NCBI GenBank assembly: GCA_008828725.1
Contig: MEHQ01000823.1
Coordinates: 428,339-492,338, forward strand
DNA length: 64,000 nt
Direction of reading: 5' to 3'
DNA from: Saccharina japonica
Taxonomy: Eukaryota > Sar > Phaeophyceae > Laminariales > Laminariaceae
The notes under the pieces are model-generated. The model saw only the letters and a program-made list of their open reading frames with translations. It was not told the origin of the DNA and did no database searches. The position numbers were made by a program, and so were the translations under genes. The stretch's first letter is position 1. Every line of letters begins with the position of its first letter. Below are positions 51,990 through 63,871 of this stretch, in pieces.

Positions 51990-52099
51990 CGTGGAGGTCA
52001 AGGGCCCGGTGCTCGATTGCTGCGGCGCGGCGGGAGATGCTGTCTGTACTGTCCTCACGGCACACTCGCTTCACGTTTCCACGAACGATTTCGATCCCA
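51990..52099 (+). CDS. Possible internal exon of an unrecognised protein
   Basis: A TTCTAG acceptor precedes CACACGTGG, and CCCAG-GTTAGT closes it. One frame reads HVEVKGPVLDCCGAAGDAVC then TVLTAHSLHVSTNDFDP, which has natural composition, while the other two frames are Arg/Ser-rich. Neighbouring exons were not found with confidence. Confidence 0.3.
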
Positions 52100-53431
52100 G
52101 GTTAGTGCCTCTCTCTACTTTCCATTTTGTCGTATCTGAATTATAAGCGTACAGCAGTGCGTTGTTGTAAGTTGTATTGGAAGAAGGTTGTTTCAACGCA
52201 TGGCCTCCCGAAAAACACGTATCGCAAGCACACCTGTGTCTTGGGACATCGTCGGGGTGGACCTGCGCACCGGCAGTGTAGCACTATAACGGGGGAACAT
52301 AGTATTCAGGACCCAATACGCGTCGTAAAAAGACTGGAATATACATGTTTTTGATTATGTGGTAGGTCCTGAATACTACGCCCCCCCCCCCCCTAATATC
52401 TATACTCGTCATGCTCGTTTTGCCTTCGGTCGGCCCTCGTCAACACCGTTGAACGAGTAAGTATGAATTAGGGTTGCACTGCTCAGACATTGATTTTGAC
52501 GCACGAAGGCTACCTCTTATGCAATGGGGTACGCGGATATCTAAAAAGCCGGTAGCCGAATGGAGACACAATCGGTCTTTGTTATACTGATGAAGAACTC
52601 GATTGGGAAAACCAATCCACGAATCCCGTCGAAGTACTCGAAACATGTTTTTGTACCCCACCTCATCTCTCTAAACCCCTCAAAACATAGGCACGGTCAC
52701 GCGACCCAGCAGAAGCCTGAAAACCTCTCTGATGCTGGGTTGACTACTGCTGCTGCTGCTCTCTACTGCTGCTGATGCTCGCAGCGAAGCACCTCGTAGA
52801 ACCCGCGAGCAGGACACGAATACATTTCCAACTCTCGCACCACAGACCCACCACAGAAAAGTGCATAATCGATCCGATTGACGATAGGGAAGGCATTCAG
52901 GCAGACCCCGTCGAGTTTCGAGTGGATCGGAAGCCAAGTTTTCGTATCCTCTCAATCCGCCGGCACAAGAATTAGCCTAAGGGCCGTTATTCTCGATGTT
53001 TATTTCGTCCTATTTTCCCCAGACTTTCCATGTGAATTTTTCGTGAATTTTTATTTGCTTCGATTGTTCTCTTATGCTTTCCAAATATGTACCTGGTATG
53101 CATGTATGTAGGTGTGAACGTTTCCCTCCCTTTTTGTCTCGGTTAAAAATGAGCAGTGAATGGTGACAGAACGCCTCCGTACTTCGCAGAAAAATCCACA
53201 AATGCTTCCGAAAAACACGGACAATAATGCCCTCCAATGATATTGAATAAGGACCCTCATAGGGGCACGGTACTTTTATATTGTTCTTAGTTATTGTGCC
53301 TGCTCTTATAAACACAAAATCACAACTAACAATGCTAAAATGTAGCAACCAACAATCTCTTTTTGTTTTACGGACGGTACCTCTTCCACTCCACTCTCAA
53401 CCAAATCCTCAGGCTGACTGCGGATAGCCAC
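52100..53431. other. No supported gene
   Basis: A GCTGCTGCTG patch at 52.75 kb and a C run at 52381-52393. A 52775-52975 plus-strand frame is unremarkable. Confidence 0.35.
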
Positions 53432-53788
53432 ATGGACGCTTCCACCGATGCATTCTGCGAAGCCTTTATGGAGGATGGGCGTCGCCCCGACTGGATCGTA
53501 ACGAGCCCGCCGTACAGCGAACCTTGGGGCATACTTAAGCAGGCGCTGCTTGTCTCGCGCGTGGGTGTGGCATTCAAGCTAAGGCTATCGTTCCTTGAGC
53601 CAACGAAAACTAGGGGGGAGTGGTTGAAGGAGAACAAGCCTGATAGTATTGTCGTGCTCCCTAAGGCTACTTATCGCGGGAAAAAGTGTTGCTCCGTTGA
53701 GGCCTGGTTTGTGTGGAACAAGGCGCAAGCGCAGAGCGGGACAGCGGTGCAGGGTATGCCCCCTTTTAGTTTCGCCTTGGAGGAGTAA
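53432..53788 (+). CDS. Small DNA-methyltransferase-like protein (TSPPY motif)
   Basis: 118 codons from MDAST to TAA; the frame is open 23 codons further upstream. Residues 20-28 DWIVTSPPY match motif IV of amino-methyltransferases ((D/N/S)PPY, catalytic pocket). Residues 45-57 GVAFKLRLSFLEP, then an RGEWLKENKP segment, VVLPKATYRG (75-83) and AWFVWNK (91-97) follow the order seen in short phage-type DNA methyltransferases, where a FLxLxFLE block and a terminal WFVW occur. The N-terminal SAM-binding FxG motif is not obvious, so the protein may be truncated or an exon. Neighbours give no operon or TE frame. Could be a transposon or viral relic. Confidence 0.5.
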   Translation: MDASTDAFCEAFMEDGRRPDWIVTSPPYSEPWGILKQALLVSRVGVAFKLRLSFLEPTKTRGEWLKENKPDSIVVLPKATYRGKKCCSVEAWFVWNKAQAQSGTAVQGMPPFSFALEE

Positions 53789-54770
53789 TGTATCGGGCCT
53801 ATTATCGACAACACAGGCTGTTTTGTTTACGCCTACTCGCTTGCTCAATTATTGCGGCGGTAAGGCAGATGGTGTGTCGAACGACAGGACGTACGTAGCC
53901 GTCGGTTGGTATGTTTTGGTAGTAGGACTCATGCTTGGGGGACCATGCGCCCAATGTTTGGCGTCGCAGGAAAACTTAAAAGTTGCGAGTAGCACTGAAT
54001 TGTCCCGGTTTATGCGAGCGCGCAGGGGCTCCATTTATAATATTCAATATGCAAAATTAAAGACTTCGAACGTGCTGGTTGGTCTATCACAGGACAACGG
54101 GTTTCATTGGTTTTGGCGTCCTACTCAGAGCCGATGGTCGAAGGCATCGCTTTGTCTCATGGGTGCCCACGAAAATGGCCGATACTCGGGCGACGAAGAT
54201 TGTCGAGTCAATTCACGCTTAATAAGTTGCTTATTCCTCACACGTGCATGACGCCCAGGCTACATTGTTGGCTGAAATGGCCGTCCTCAAAGGATTGCAG
54301 GAATTAAATACAGGGCGGCAGGGCTCGTGTTATCCTCCCGTTGGCCTCTGTCGACCAAAAAAAACTAACAGACGTTAGATGCCGAGATCTGAACGTTCCA
54401 TGCCCAAAAAAGTTATGTCTGCACTGCACTGCAAACAAGGCATGGTTACGTCCGCACTTCTTCCAAATAGTTACATAATACAAAGCACAGCCAAAAAATG
54501 TCCGTCGGCGACTATGTAAAGGCATCATATCCAAGTATGACAATCTCTAGTAGCGTACATATCGAGACCTAAGAACTCCATAACTCCGACTGGATGTAGC
54601 GCCAATACCATACGGAGTTGTCATTCTACCAGGGTGCGGCCACTCCCCCGGGGGTATAACAGCCGCAGTCGTACTCAGGACCCCCATAATTGGGTGGCTC
54701 CCCGACGACCTCAAGCTTAATGCATCTTCATGACGTGAGAAAGGCATGCACGGAGGGGGCGTGTGGCGCG
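53789..54770. other. No supported gene
   Basis: One frame near 54.14-54.30 kb (KMADTRATKIVESIHA, two stops, then HDAQATLLAEMAVLKGLQEL) has a coding look and might belong with the methyltransferase-like ORF. No motif. Confidence 0.3.
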
Positions 54771-54797
54771 AGGGGGGGGGGGGGGGGGGGGGGGGGG
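54771..54797. repeat. Poly-G tract
   Basis: Long G homopolymer; length may be an assembly artefact. Confidence 0.85.
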
Positions 54798-57029
54798 TTA
54801 GTGAAAGGTAGGCAGAAAATACGGGTCGATACATCATGTACTAGAGGTTCCGTGGTAGAGTCAGGAGCAAATGCGCAAGGGACGAGCATCAACAGGATGG
54901 GGTGCCGGCGTTGAAATTTTGGTGGATCTTCCCTCAGTTATGGTAACACGGGAACACGGGTGGAAGGGTTGGGGCTGGATGTGGGGGGGGTTGTTTGGTT
55001 CGTGTCGCAAAAAAATAAAACTGGCCGAGGTTCTACGTCTGGCAGCAGTTTCGATTATATAGTCAGTACGGACCCTGTGATGGGGTTCGGTCGTGTGCGT
55101 GTGGCGTCAGACGTCCTGTTTGTTCGCAGTTAATTGCGCTGTACTGGAGTACAAACACAAACACATAACATACCAGTGCAAAAAGACTCCACCAAAGGAG
55201 GCCAACATCACCGCAGTTCCGTCATGCATGCCTGGACATCGACACATTAAAATTAACGCGTTCCAATTATTCCGGGGAAGAACCGAACTCTTTCATTGAT
55301 AGTGAAGGCATACGAGTAGTTATGATGTCCCCAGAAAATCAGCGCTATATGTAGCTCACAAATGCTGCTGTTTTGCTGTTCCATGCTAACCTAACAGCAG
55401 TCAGCAAGTTTGCTCGGGAGCAGAATATACGTACGTGCCACGTGCGCTTTGGTACGTGGTGTTATAAATGAAGCGCCCCTGCCGTAGACCAGCAGTGTGC
55501 TTATTTATTAATACTGGCGTCTCTCGAGTACACTCATAGGTCTGTGCGGGGACATTACAAGCTAAGTTGGGCATGAACCATTCAATCAGTATAACTCACA
55601 GCTCACGTATTTATAGAAATTTCAATTATTCTACGCACCAGACACCAACAGCGGGCAAACCCTGGCCATGTGCGGCACCGGCGAGTACGGGCAACAATGA
55701 GTGCCACGAACAACCAAATGAGGTACATACAACAAGCGTCAAGACTCGACTACACACAACAGCAAGAGTGTGGATGACTACATCGTGGATATGTACGTAT
55801 AAACACGGGAAGTATCATACAAGTAAAATTATGCTGCTCTTTGTGGTGTGACTGCCCACCATTGGCCAGCTACACGGTGCACCAGAGGAGTGCTTGTGGT
55901 GTTATCTCTCAGTGCTCTGGCCGTAAACTGTGCGGGATCAACAGCAGTACCGAAAACAGCAGTACAGCAGTACATAACAGGTACACTCTGCCCCAAAGTA
56001 TATTCAAGTAGTATCCAATGTAAACGATCCGTCATACATACAACATACACACAACAGGACAACGTAGTCGAAAGTGTTTATCACAGATATCTACTGCAAC
56101 GGAACAAACAAGTTACGCCTTCACAAGACATAACTACAACAACGCAACTTATATCAAGAGCGGGTGACTACACCGTGGGCATGCCTGGCTTGGTAGTACT
56201 AGCTAGTACATACCAAGATGAGTATGTACATACTCGTACATACTCGCACGTAGAAACAACACATGAACAGTACTAGGAGTAGCATACTGCTGCTGTTTGT
56301 GCCACATCAAAACGAGGTACAACATGTCCGAAAATATACGGACCGTTCATATATTAATATTGAATCAAAAGTTATTTATAATACGGGACAAAGTGACCAA
56401 CAATCTCAAGTCAAGCCGCACCGGAGGTATGATACACGAGATACAACTTGTTCAAACCGGGAAGTGCTACAAGGTGCTGCGGCGTGGGCCAGTCTACACA
56501 CATGATGGCAACCCACGAGAGCTCACATAACAGAGATCAGCAGACGACTGTCGTGCCCACTCGTGGACCACGGCGATGCAGCACGCAGCAGCAGACAGCA
56601 GAGCAGTTCCGTGAGTGCTTGTACTGACAGGACAAACACGGCCGGGTATCACATCTCAGAGATGCTTGTGTCCGCGCGTGTTGCGATTTCAACGTGATAT
56701 TGTAACCGATTGCATTTTTTCCTGCGTAGTAGTTGGCTCACCCACCTGTTCAAAGCTGCCCCCTTCGCTCGCGTGCTGTTTAAGTCCTCCTCGGCGAGCT
56801 CTTGCATGCTTTGTTGCCTGGCCTGGTTGCTCCTCTGGCCGCAATACTTTTTTCATAGGTTTCTAGATTTTTGTCAATAGGCGTTTTTTTTTTCGAGTGA
56901 GCATCCCCTAGGACTAAAATAATTGCGCCGCATCGTTTCGTTTAACAGTCTATACTCGTGCCTGTGGTGGGATTTACCACGTACCAGGTGTCGCATGGAT
57001 TACGTATTTCGAAGTATGCACTTGTCTCT
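54798..57029. other. No supported gene
   Basis: Open frames up to 142 codons (55848-56276) are Thr/Val/Gln-rich with no motif. 56916-56950 is an inverted copy of 50386-50418. Confidence 0.35.
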
Positions 57030-57335
57030 GTGTGCTGTATTCACATTAAACTCGTTCTTTGTACCCAACTACGTACATCATCAGTACACCCACTGTCTGT
57101 CCTGATTCCTAATTATAGAGAGATCTAAATTATGTGGTCGCAGACTGCTGTGAGACAGAGAGGAAACCAAAACAACATAAACGAAAAATTAAATGTGTGA
57201 AGCAAGTGACATGTCAACGTACCGGGTACAAGAACACAAAGGCACTATTATAGGCGCAGTAGCCAAACCAAAAACAAAAGAACAAAAGACAATGAAAACA
57301 AACGAAATATAAAATGAAACATAATACAAATGACG
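57030..57335 (+). repeat. Dispersed repeat family R1, diverged copy 3
   Basis: TGTGTGCTGTATTCACATTA, then CACCCACTGTCTGTCCTGAT parallels TGTTCTTCACATTAAACC, then CACACCCAGTGTCCGTGCCG of copy 2, followed by an A-rich stretch in the same position. Confidence 0.5.
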
Positions 57336-58039
57336 CAAGGAGACAGAAGCGCCCCTACAAGAAAATCTTACGTGCCCATAAGTGACAGGTATCTGCCGCA
57401 CGGGCGAGGCACCACGAAGAAGAGGAAGACACCGGTATGGGACGGCGGGGGGAAAAGGAAACAAAGGGAGAAACAAGGCAAAACGCAAAAAAGAAGATAC
57501 ACGAAGAGATTATAATAGAAAAATCGTTCTCAAGGCGATGATAGTATCAAGTTCCTGTCTCGGCTACGAAACCGATACGGGGACCGTGCCACATCTTCTG
57601 TCCATCTCCTTCCTACTCTCATCAATAATAACGGTGTCCAGAGCCGGTACTACCTCTGCTGCGCCCCCCCCAGTGAACAGAACAACTCAACAAGAAAAAA
57701 AGAAAAAAAACAACAATCAAGGGTTAGCGAACCGATACCTTGCCACACGATTAACCATCTCGTTTCTGCATTCATTCGTCGACACCTGTATCAGTACGGC
57801 TGCCCCTCCTCGATTCGACCCTGTTCCACCTCGCCACAAAACTATCCCCCGCGGTATGTACGTACACATGCATGGATCGTATGCGACTCGCTCCCGCCCA
57901 AGTAACTAAGGCCGTAAAATCAGTTACAAGGTGAATTCCCGTCAGAGCGGCCTTTTCTGCAGAACGCGCCTATTCATCGTGTGCGTAATTGTGTCGGTAG
58001 GTGTGTATATCTTTCATACGTATCATATGTACGTGTGTA
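57336..58039. other. No supported gene
   Basis: Probably continuation of the R1-type repeat; A-rich at 57.70 kb. Confidence 0.35.
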
Positions 58040-58320
58040 CGTTGTGGTACTGCTGGAATGATGTGGAAACGTTGGTAAATACCTGGTATCAGGTATACGA
58101 ATCGTATTGGTAGTACATGGAAGGTGTATCTTATGTGGGAACCAGGGATGATCAGGGGGGCGTCGGGCCAGCTACCCTGCCTTTTTAGTATTTCATCGCT
58201 GAAAAGTAGTGAAGCTGCTCTTCTTATATATCTAAGCAAACAACACACGTGAGTACAAACGAGTACCCGTTCCATAGGCTGACCTGGCTAAGGATACTCT
58301 GTGTCCGTACCCTAATCACA
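58040..58320 (+). repeat. LTR, about 281 bp
   Basis: Starts CGTTGTGGTACTG (related copy TGTTATGGTACTG) and ends CCCTAATCACA. Shares GTAAATACCTGGTATCAGGT, AAGCAAACAACACACGTGAG and CCATAGGCTGACCTGGCTA with 45332-45609. Confidence 0.88.
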
Positions 58321-58327
58321 TTTAATT

Positions 58328-58344
58328 TGGCGTCGTCGGCAGGA
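58328..58344 (+). promoter_or_regulatory. Primer-binding site
   Basis: TGGCGTCGTCGGCAGGA, seven bases after the LTR, identical over 17 bases to the TRIM site at 36078. Confidence 0.88.
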
Positions 58345-58455
58345 CTAAGCCTTTTTTCGGGAAAAGTGGTGCTCGTACTCGGTTTAGCCGTTTGTGTTTT
58401 TATTTTCTTCGAGCATTTCTGTCGAGCTTGTGTTTGCTCCGCTCATCCATCCCTG

Positions 58456-61400
58456 ATGGAGACTCAAGAGGGAGGTGGGTCTGCTCCTCCTCTCGGTGGC
58501 CATGACCGGGACCCCGAACCCCAAGGCCCCTTGCTGGGCCACCGTTTACGAAGCGCCGATGAGGATCAAGCGCGAAGTACAACATACTAATCTCGCCGGA
58601 GGACTGTATTGTAGGAGGGAGCTGCGACTTCGCCACGAAGACTGGCCTCTGAAGAACGACCTCCTTGCTCCATGGGAGAGCAAGTCGAGCTCCTCATGCC
58701 CACGGATTCGCCAACAAGACAGGCCTCTGACCTTCGACCTGCTTTCTCCTCGGGAGAGCAAGTTGAGCCCCTCACGCCCCCGGCGATAGCTCCTCCTTGT
58801 TCAGCTGAGGATGTGTTGCCTCCCAAGACCTCGGACGCATGGAAGCCTCTCGATGACGCTTGACCCCTCAAGACGAAGAATGAGCCTCCTTTCCGCCAAA
58901 CGGCCGATTTGGACACTCAGCCTCTAGACGCGCTGCGCCAGGCCTCTTCCGCCTCTGACTCTACGACTGCTGCCAAGCATAATCCGAGCAGACGGCGCCT
59001 CCAACTTCCAGTTCTTCCTGACTTTGAGCTAGACGCGGGACTGGCTGCTGCCCTGCCAGATAGCGCTGGAACTCGTACGAGGGCAGACAGCGATACTGCT
59101 GCTGTGCGTAGAAACATTTTTCCAAATATTTGTTCCGCACCCCGCTCGCAAAATGGTACACTGGATTTCAGTATAGACCCAGCTTTTCTCACTGGTGGCA
59201 CCTCGAGTTTCGATGCCGATGATATTGTCAACAACGCCGTTCGAAAGCGAAATTATTTCCACAGTGCTTTCAGTACCGGACGCGTGCAAGGCCCAACGGC
59301 CGTTGCTGTTGGCATATGTATGGGGGATGGAGACCCGCTAGCCGGCTCCCCTCCCATAACTCCTCCTCCCTTGACCAATGCTCGTACTCCCAGCGCTCGT
59401 AGCGCCCGGCGTATGGCACGAAACGCGTCGAACCGTGCTGTACATGCCCCTGCTGCACAGGTGGCTGTGCAAATTTCTGCTGCACACTCCACTGCAGAAA
59501 ATTCTCCTGCACACTATGCTGCACAAATTTCTGATGCACGCTATGCTGCATAAATATCTACTGCACACTCTGCTGTACAAGGTGGTACTACCGCTGCACA
59601 ATTTCCTGCTGCACGCTATGCTTCACAACTTTTTACTGCACACTCTGCTGTAAAAGGTGGTGCTACACGTTCTGCTGCCACCCCTGCTACACCTGTTGCT
59701 GCCACACCCGGTATATTCGATGCTTACCCGGTCTTTTTGCCCCCTACCCCTGCGCCCTTCGCTGCCGCTGGTCGTAGCATCATGGACAGCCCACCAGGGT
59801 CTACTGGAAGAGCGAGCTAATGCAGCTCTACACCTCAGACCCGGCACTCCCGCCCTACCTCGAACACCTGTTCTACTCAAGGATCTGTGCGTTTCCCCTC
59901 GACTCCGGAGGGGGAGATGGACTTCGAGGCACCAGACACAGAGGATGAGGAGCTCGAGGCCAGGGCACTCCGCAAACAACGAGAGGCTCGATTGCCGTGG
60001 TCGTTGTCCCAGAAGGAGCTGCAGGAGCAGGCGGCGCTGTGGCAAACCCACAAGCGGGCCCAGGCATCGCAGGTCCCGCCAAGCGGAGCCTCCTCCCTGC
60101 TCGCGAACCCAGCGCTCCAAGGGCTATGGGACGCCCTCCCGGACGCGAATAATTCGCTATTGACGGATAATGGGGACGCCATCGTGGGGAGGTTAACGGC
60201 GACCGCCTCAGTCCGTCGTGAAGCGGATATCGCCGCGACTGTGGAGCCCCTGGCCACGGCTGAAGCCGCTTGCCTCCTTACGGACGAAGTGCTCGCCGAG
60301 GTCACCCGCTCCAGCCAAGAATCGGCGCGTGCCATCGGGCCGCCCATACGGCCTTGGAGGCGCCCAGGCTCAGCGCCTGCCAGGTGGCCAAGCCCATATG
60401 GAAGCCACCGCCCCAGTCACTGCAGTTCCACCGGGAATCTTGCCCACCGCCCCGGTCATTGCAGCTCCGGCTGCGAACTTGGCCACCGCTCCGATCACTG
60501 CAACTCCGGCTTGTAGCTTACCCACCACTCCGGGCACTGCCGCTCTGGCTGTGAGCTTGCCGACCTCTCCAGTCGTTTCAGAGCCGGCTGCCCGCATGCT
60601 CGCCGCCCCGGTAACGACAGCTCGCTCGGGGACGACCTCTGGCAACACGACGCCTCCCCCCAACAAGGTCCAAGTCAACGAGGCCTTCCGGAGGACTGGG
60701 GACACGGGCGTCCGGGGGGGCACCATAGCCGGGATGGGCCACGAAGCCAATATTTATTTTCCGGACGAGTGCAGTGCAGCAATGGTCAACAGGGCTCGCC
60801 TCCTCCAGCGAGGGTTCCCGGATCCCATGACCACGGGGGAAATGGCGTGGCGCCGCATGGCCACGAACCCATGGGATGGCCAGCGAGTGGCCACGCTCAT
60901 CATGAACCAAATATCCAACCTACGACGGGGGCACAGCGCCTGCAATAATTGGAAGCAGGAAACGGTGCATTGGCTTAACGCCAATGACTTTGTTTTTCAG
61001 CAGCAGCGCCGCGGCGAAGAGGCACGCGAGAAGTTCCGCCACGACCGGGACTCCCGACGTCAGGGAGCTCGCCATACCTCCGGATCTGGCAGCTCTCGGC
61101 GCGAGGAACCCCTCGGGAGAGCGAGACACCGAAAGGGGCGGCACTCATCGAGCGATGAAAGAAAACCACCAAACCACCCGAGGGGAGCACACGGTGCGAG
61201 CATCTCCAGCTCTTCCACGTGCAGCAGTAGGCGTTCCACCGTCCCGGACGCCACCGCCGCGACTAGAAATAGGCAATTCATCACTTATTTGGTAGATGTT
61301 TCCGCCTCGGCCGAGCTCCTTTGGCGCCTGTCCGTTCGCGACAGCCGGTGTCGTCGAACGTTGCTCACGCTTAAACAGCCGCGATCGCCGCCGCAGACGC

Positions 61401-62112
61401 AGACGCCAAGGCCAAGCATGCCGTAGACGTCAAGCGTGCGTACAAACACCTGGGCCTCAAGGATATTTCTCGCGTACCAATCCTTCGTTTCCCCTTCTCG
61501 ATCAACCCGTCGGAAGCCGCGCAACAGCTCACCCGTTGGATTAAGTTTTCCGCGTCCGATATCCTTGTGCGATGCGACGAAGACAGCCACGAGGTCATAA
61601 ACTCGACCGAGTAAAATTTCCGGCTCCAGAAAAGCCTTAAACGCGCCATCACGCCTGACTAGCTTACGACCGCCTATCTCACTGCCTTGGTGGTCGATGT
61701 CTTTGGACAGGTGTCGCGACCCCTCGCAGGCGGCGCCACGAGCCCGGCGGCGTTCACGCTTTTCCTGGGGCTGCTCAGCACCCACTTCGACTGCATTGAC
61801 ACGGGAGCGAACTACGCCAAGCTGTATAATTGTGGTGTGTCTTACGGGACTCCCTTCTGTGATTTTAGCCGGGAGTTTCGAGTGGTAGTTTCAGCAGCGA
61901 CAGGCTCTCAGCGTGTTCTGTCACTGGGGGGGGAGACGGTTTTGGACGTGGCTCGAATGGCGGTTAATGAGCAGTACCCCAGTCTGATACCCACGCTGTA
62001 CCCCGGCGTTTTGGCAACTGTGACGAGGCCGTTTGACATTTTGGATTCCATTTGGTTGGCGTTTCAGATTATTGTAATAAGACACCTGACAGCAACGGCC
62101 AAAAACTATTGA
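58456..62112 (+). pseudogene. Gag polyprotein, multiply interrupted
   Basis: ATG at 58456 (METQEGGGSAPPLGGHD). The same frame continues through stops at 58588, 58612, 58861, 59551 and 59818 and carries PRSQNGTLDFSIDPAFLTGG, repetitive AAQISTAHSAVQGG-type Ala/Gln units, then EGEMDFEAPDTEDEELEARA. A one-step frame change near 60.34 kb gives an Ala/Pro/Thr-rich segment and NPWDGQRVATLIMNQISNL. The first frame resumes at 61405 (AVDVKRAYKHLGLKDIS) with stops at 61612 and 61660, and ends PAAFTLFLGLLSTHFD, EQYPSLIPTLYPGVLAT, IWLAFQII at 62112. The last block aligns with the Gag at 10.8-12.1 kb. Most stops are TAA/TAG/TGA where CAA/CAG/CGA fits. Confidence 0.75.
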
Positions 62113-62356
62113 TTTGCCTGCTTCCTCGACGGGTTTGCGGTCATCCGCCCTGTTGGGGGACCGGCCCGCCAATAATGGGCTCGTCCAGGGCCGGGTGCCT
62201 TCTCTCTCGCCTTTGTGGCAGACAAGGTCGCGCACTAGTCCGATCATCATGAATGTCAACCAACCGATCTTCGACTACACAGACCCGTGGCTTGATAATT
62301 CCTACCACAGCTGGCCTCTAGACGAACTCCACTAGCCCGAAGTTCACGCGGTTTGT

Positions 62357-62650
62357 ATGTCCATCAACACCGAGGACCCTGGCCTGTGGGGCGGCCTGAA
62401 CTCGTCTTCCGAACGCGCAGCTTCACTCAGCGCAAACTGTGGACGCGGCCTGAACTACCACGAATGCACTCACTCATTCAAACAGTGCAGACACAATTTC
62501 ATGAACGAAATCGGCCTTTTGAGCAACGACCGCGGACAACTCGGGGATAATGGGGCCGCATACAGGCGTGGGCAAGTTCGCATGATGTGATACCGCTGCG
62601 AGGAAAAGCCCTCGAACTCGAACAACCACAACAACCACAAGAAACGCTAG
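62357..62650 (+). pseudogene. Nucleocapsid-like region
   Basis: Reads NCGRGLNYHECTHSFKQCRH then GLLSNDRGQLGDNGAAYRR. THSFKQC with the following segment parallels DHSMKT-stop and GGGMLDYGGHAFRQW in the first copy. An incomplete CCHC knuckle (an upstream Cys seems lost). An Asn/His/Lys-rich tail with a TAG follows. Confidence 0.5.
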
Positions 62651-62900
62651 CGTCGCTCCGGACACTCGCGTGGGCAGCACCACGGTCAGCAGACCAAACA
62701 AAACGACGGCTACCAGCAAGCCGTCTCTGACAAACACGGTGGTGTCCCGCCCTCGCCCGCTTCTTCCGCTCCTGCTTCGGGCGCTGGAACCAGCTAGGGT
62801 GTCTCGCATACCTCGTGCGGAAACCCGAATAGGCACCTTCCGCTCTGGAAACTGACAGGTCGACGGGGATACGACCCCTCCCACGTGTCCGCCGCCAACA

Positions 62901-63592
62901 TTACCGGGAGAAAACTATTTATTTCACAACATGATCGTGTTTCAGCCTTGCACAGAGTACGACGACGGCCGGTATTGAACGCCGCTCCGCTTGGTTAATC
63001 GTCAAGAAGCACACAGTATGTGGTCACAGCCTCTGACATACATAAAATGCATCACGCACGAACCTAGGTATGCAACTGAAACGCGAACGTGCGGAGTACG
63101 AAGCATCACCTCAAACGCTACATGCAAAACACCAAACCATACATCACTGAATAAAGAGTGAGTACTGTACTAACGCACGATATAAGATGCTTGTAATACG
63201 AGTGCGATAACAATATTTGAAAGAAGCAGTCTCTAGCTAAACAAACCAGCCGGAGAGGAGCCAAACCGACGAAACCACAAAGGAAGAAACCACTGGATGC
63301 GACAAATATCACTGAGTAGTACCGCAGGCATGAATAAGTTTTATTTATAAATGTTAGCTACGTAGTCGTGTCGGAAATATTGCCACTTAATATGTCATAC
63401 CTTCTTCCTACTATCATAACCACCGATGTGAAATGTTGACACTCCTGCCAACACGCCCAACCAGCAGCAACACCAATGCGAAAACCAACAGAACACAATA
63501 TAAATTGAAGTTGTCGGGGAAGCAATAGCACAGGTCCACCCGCTGTATCGATCTGGAACCATACGTCACGCTCTCCCCATTAATTTTCCTTC
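62901..63592. other. No supported gene
   Basis: Sequence after the retroelement fragment; no coding signal or repeat recognised. Confidence 0.4.
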
Positions 63593-63871
63593 GTGAACAA
63601 TGACATAGAGGTACAGCTTCTCCCCCCTTTGTTCTCTCTGCTCGACGTCGTTGGACTTGGGTGTTGCGTGGCGATGACATATCTTCTCTTTCTCAAGCAG
63701 TCCCACCTCGCTATGAAGCAGTCCTCCCGTCGAAATAACCCCGGACACCACTTCCCACCCTTCTTGGTCGCGAGGGGCAACAACACCGTGCCTACTGTGG
63801 AGGACGCATTGGACATCATAGCGACTACCTTGGCTAAGGTTGAATACATGCGGCAGCTCTTATTACATTGA
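63593..63871 (+). CDS. Hypothetical short ORF or terminal exon
   Basis: 92 codons to TGA. A hydrophobic stretch (residues 7-35, LLPPLFSLLDVVGLGCCVAM) is followed by a basic loop and TVEDALDIIATTLAKVEYMR near the C-terminus, which looks like an amphipathic helix. No family recognised. The start is GTG in this frame, so if real it is more likely an exon entered by splicing. Confidence 0.3.
   Translation: MNNDIEVQLLPPLFSLLDVVGLGCCVAMTYLLFLKQSHLAMKQSSRRNNPGHHFPPFLVARGNNTVPTVEDALDIIATTLAKVEYMRQLLLH

Larger units (their letters stand above)
58040..62900 (+). mobile_element. 5' fragment of a third Ty3/Gypsy copy (LTR, PBS, Gag, nucleocapsid)
   Basis: LTR 58040-58320, primer-binding site at 58328, then a long Gag region with several stops and two frame changes, then a zinc-knuckle-like and Asn/His-rich region to about 62.9 kb. 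No NADAR, protease or RT follows. Homologous Gag segment to the 10.8-12.1 kb Gag, and LTR homologous to 45332-45609. Confidence 0.85.
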
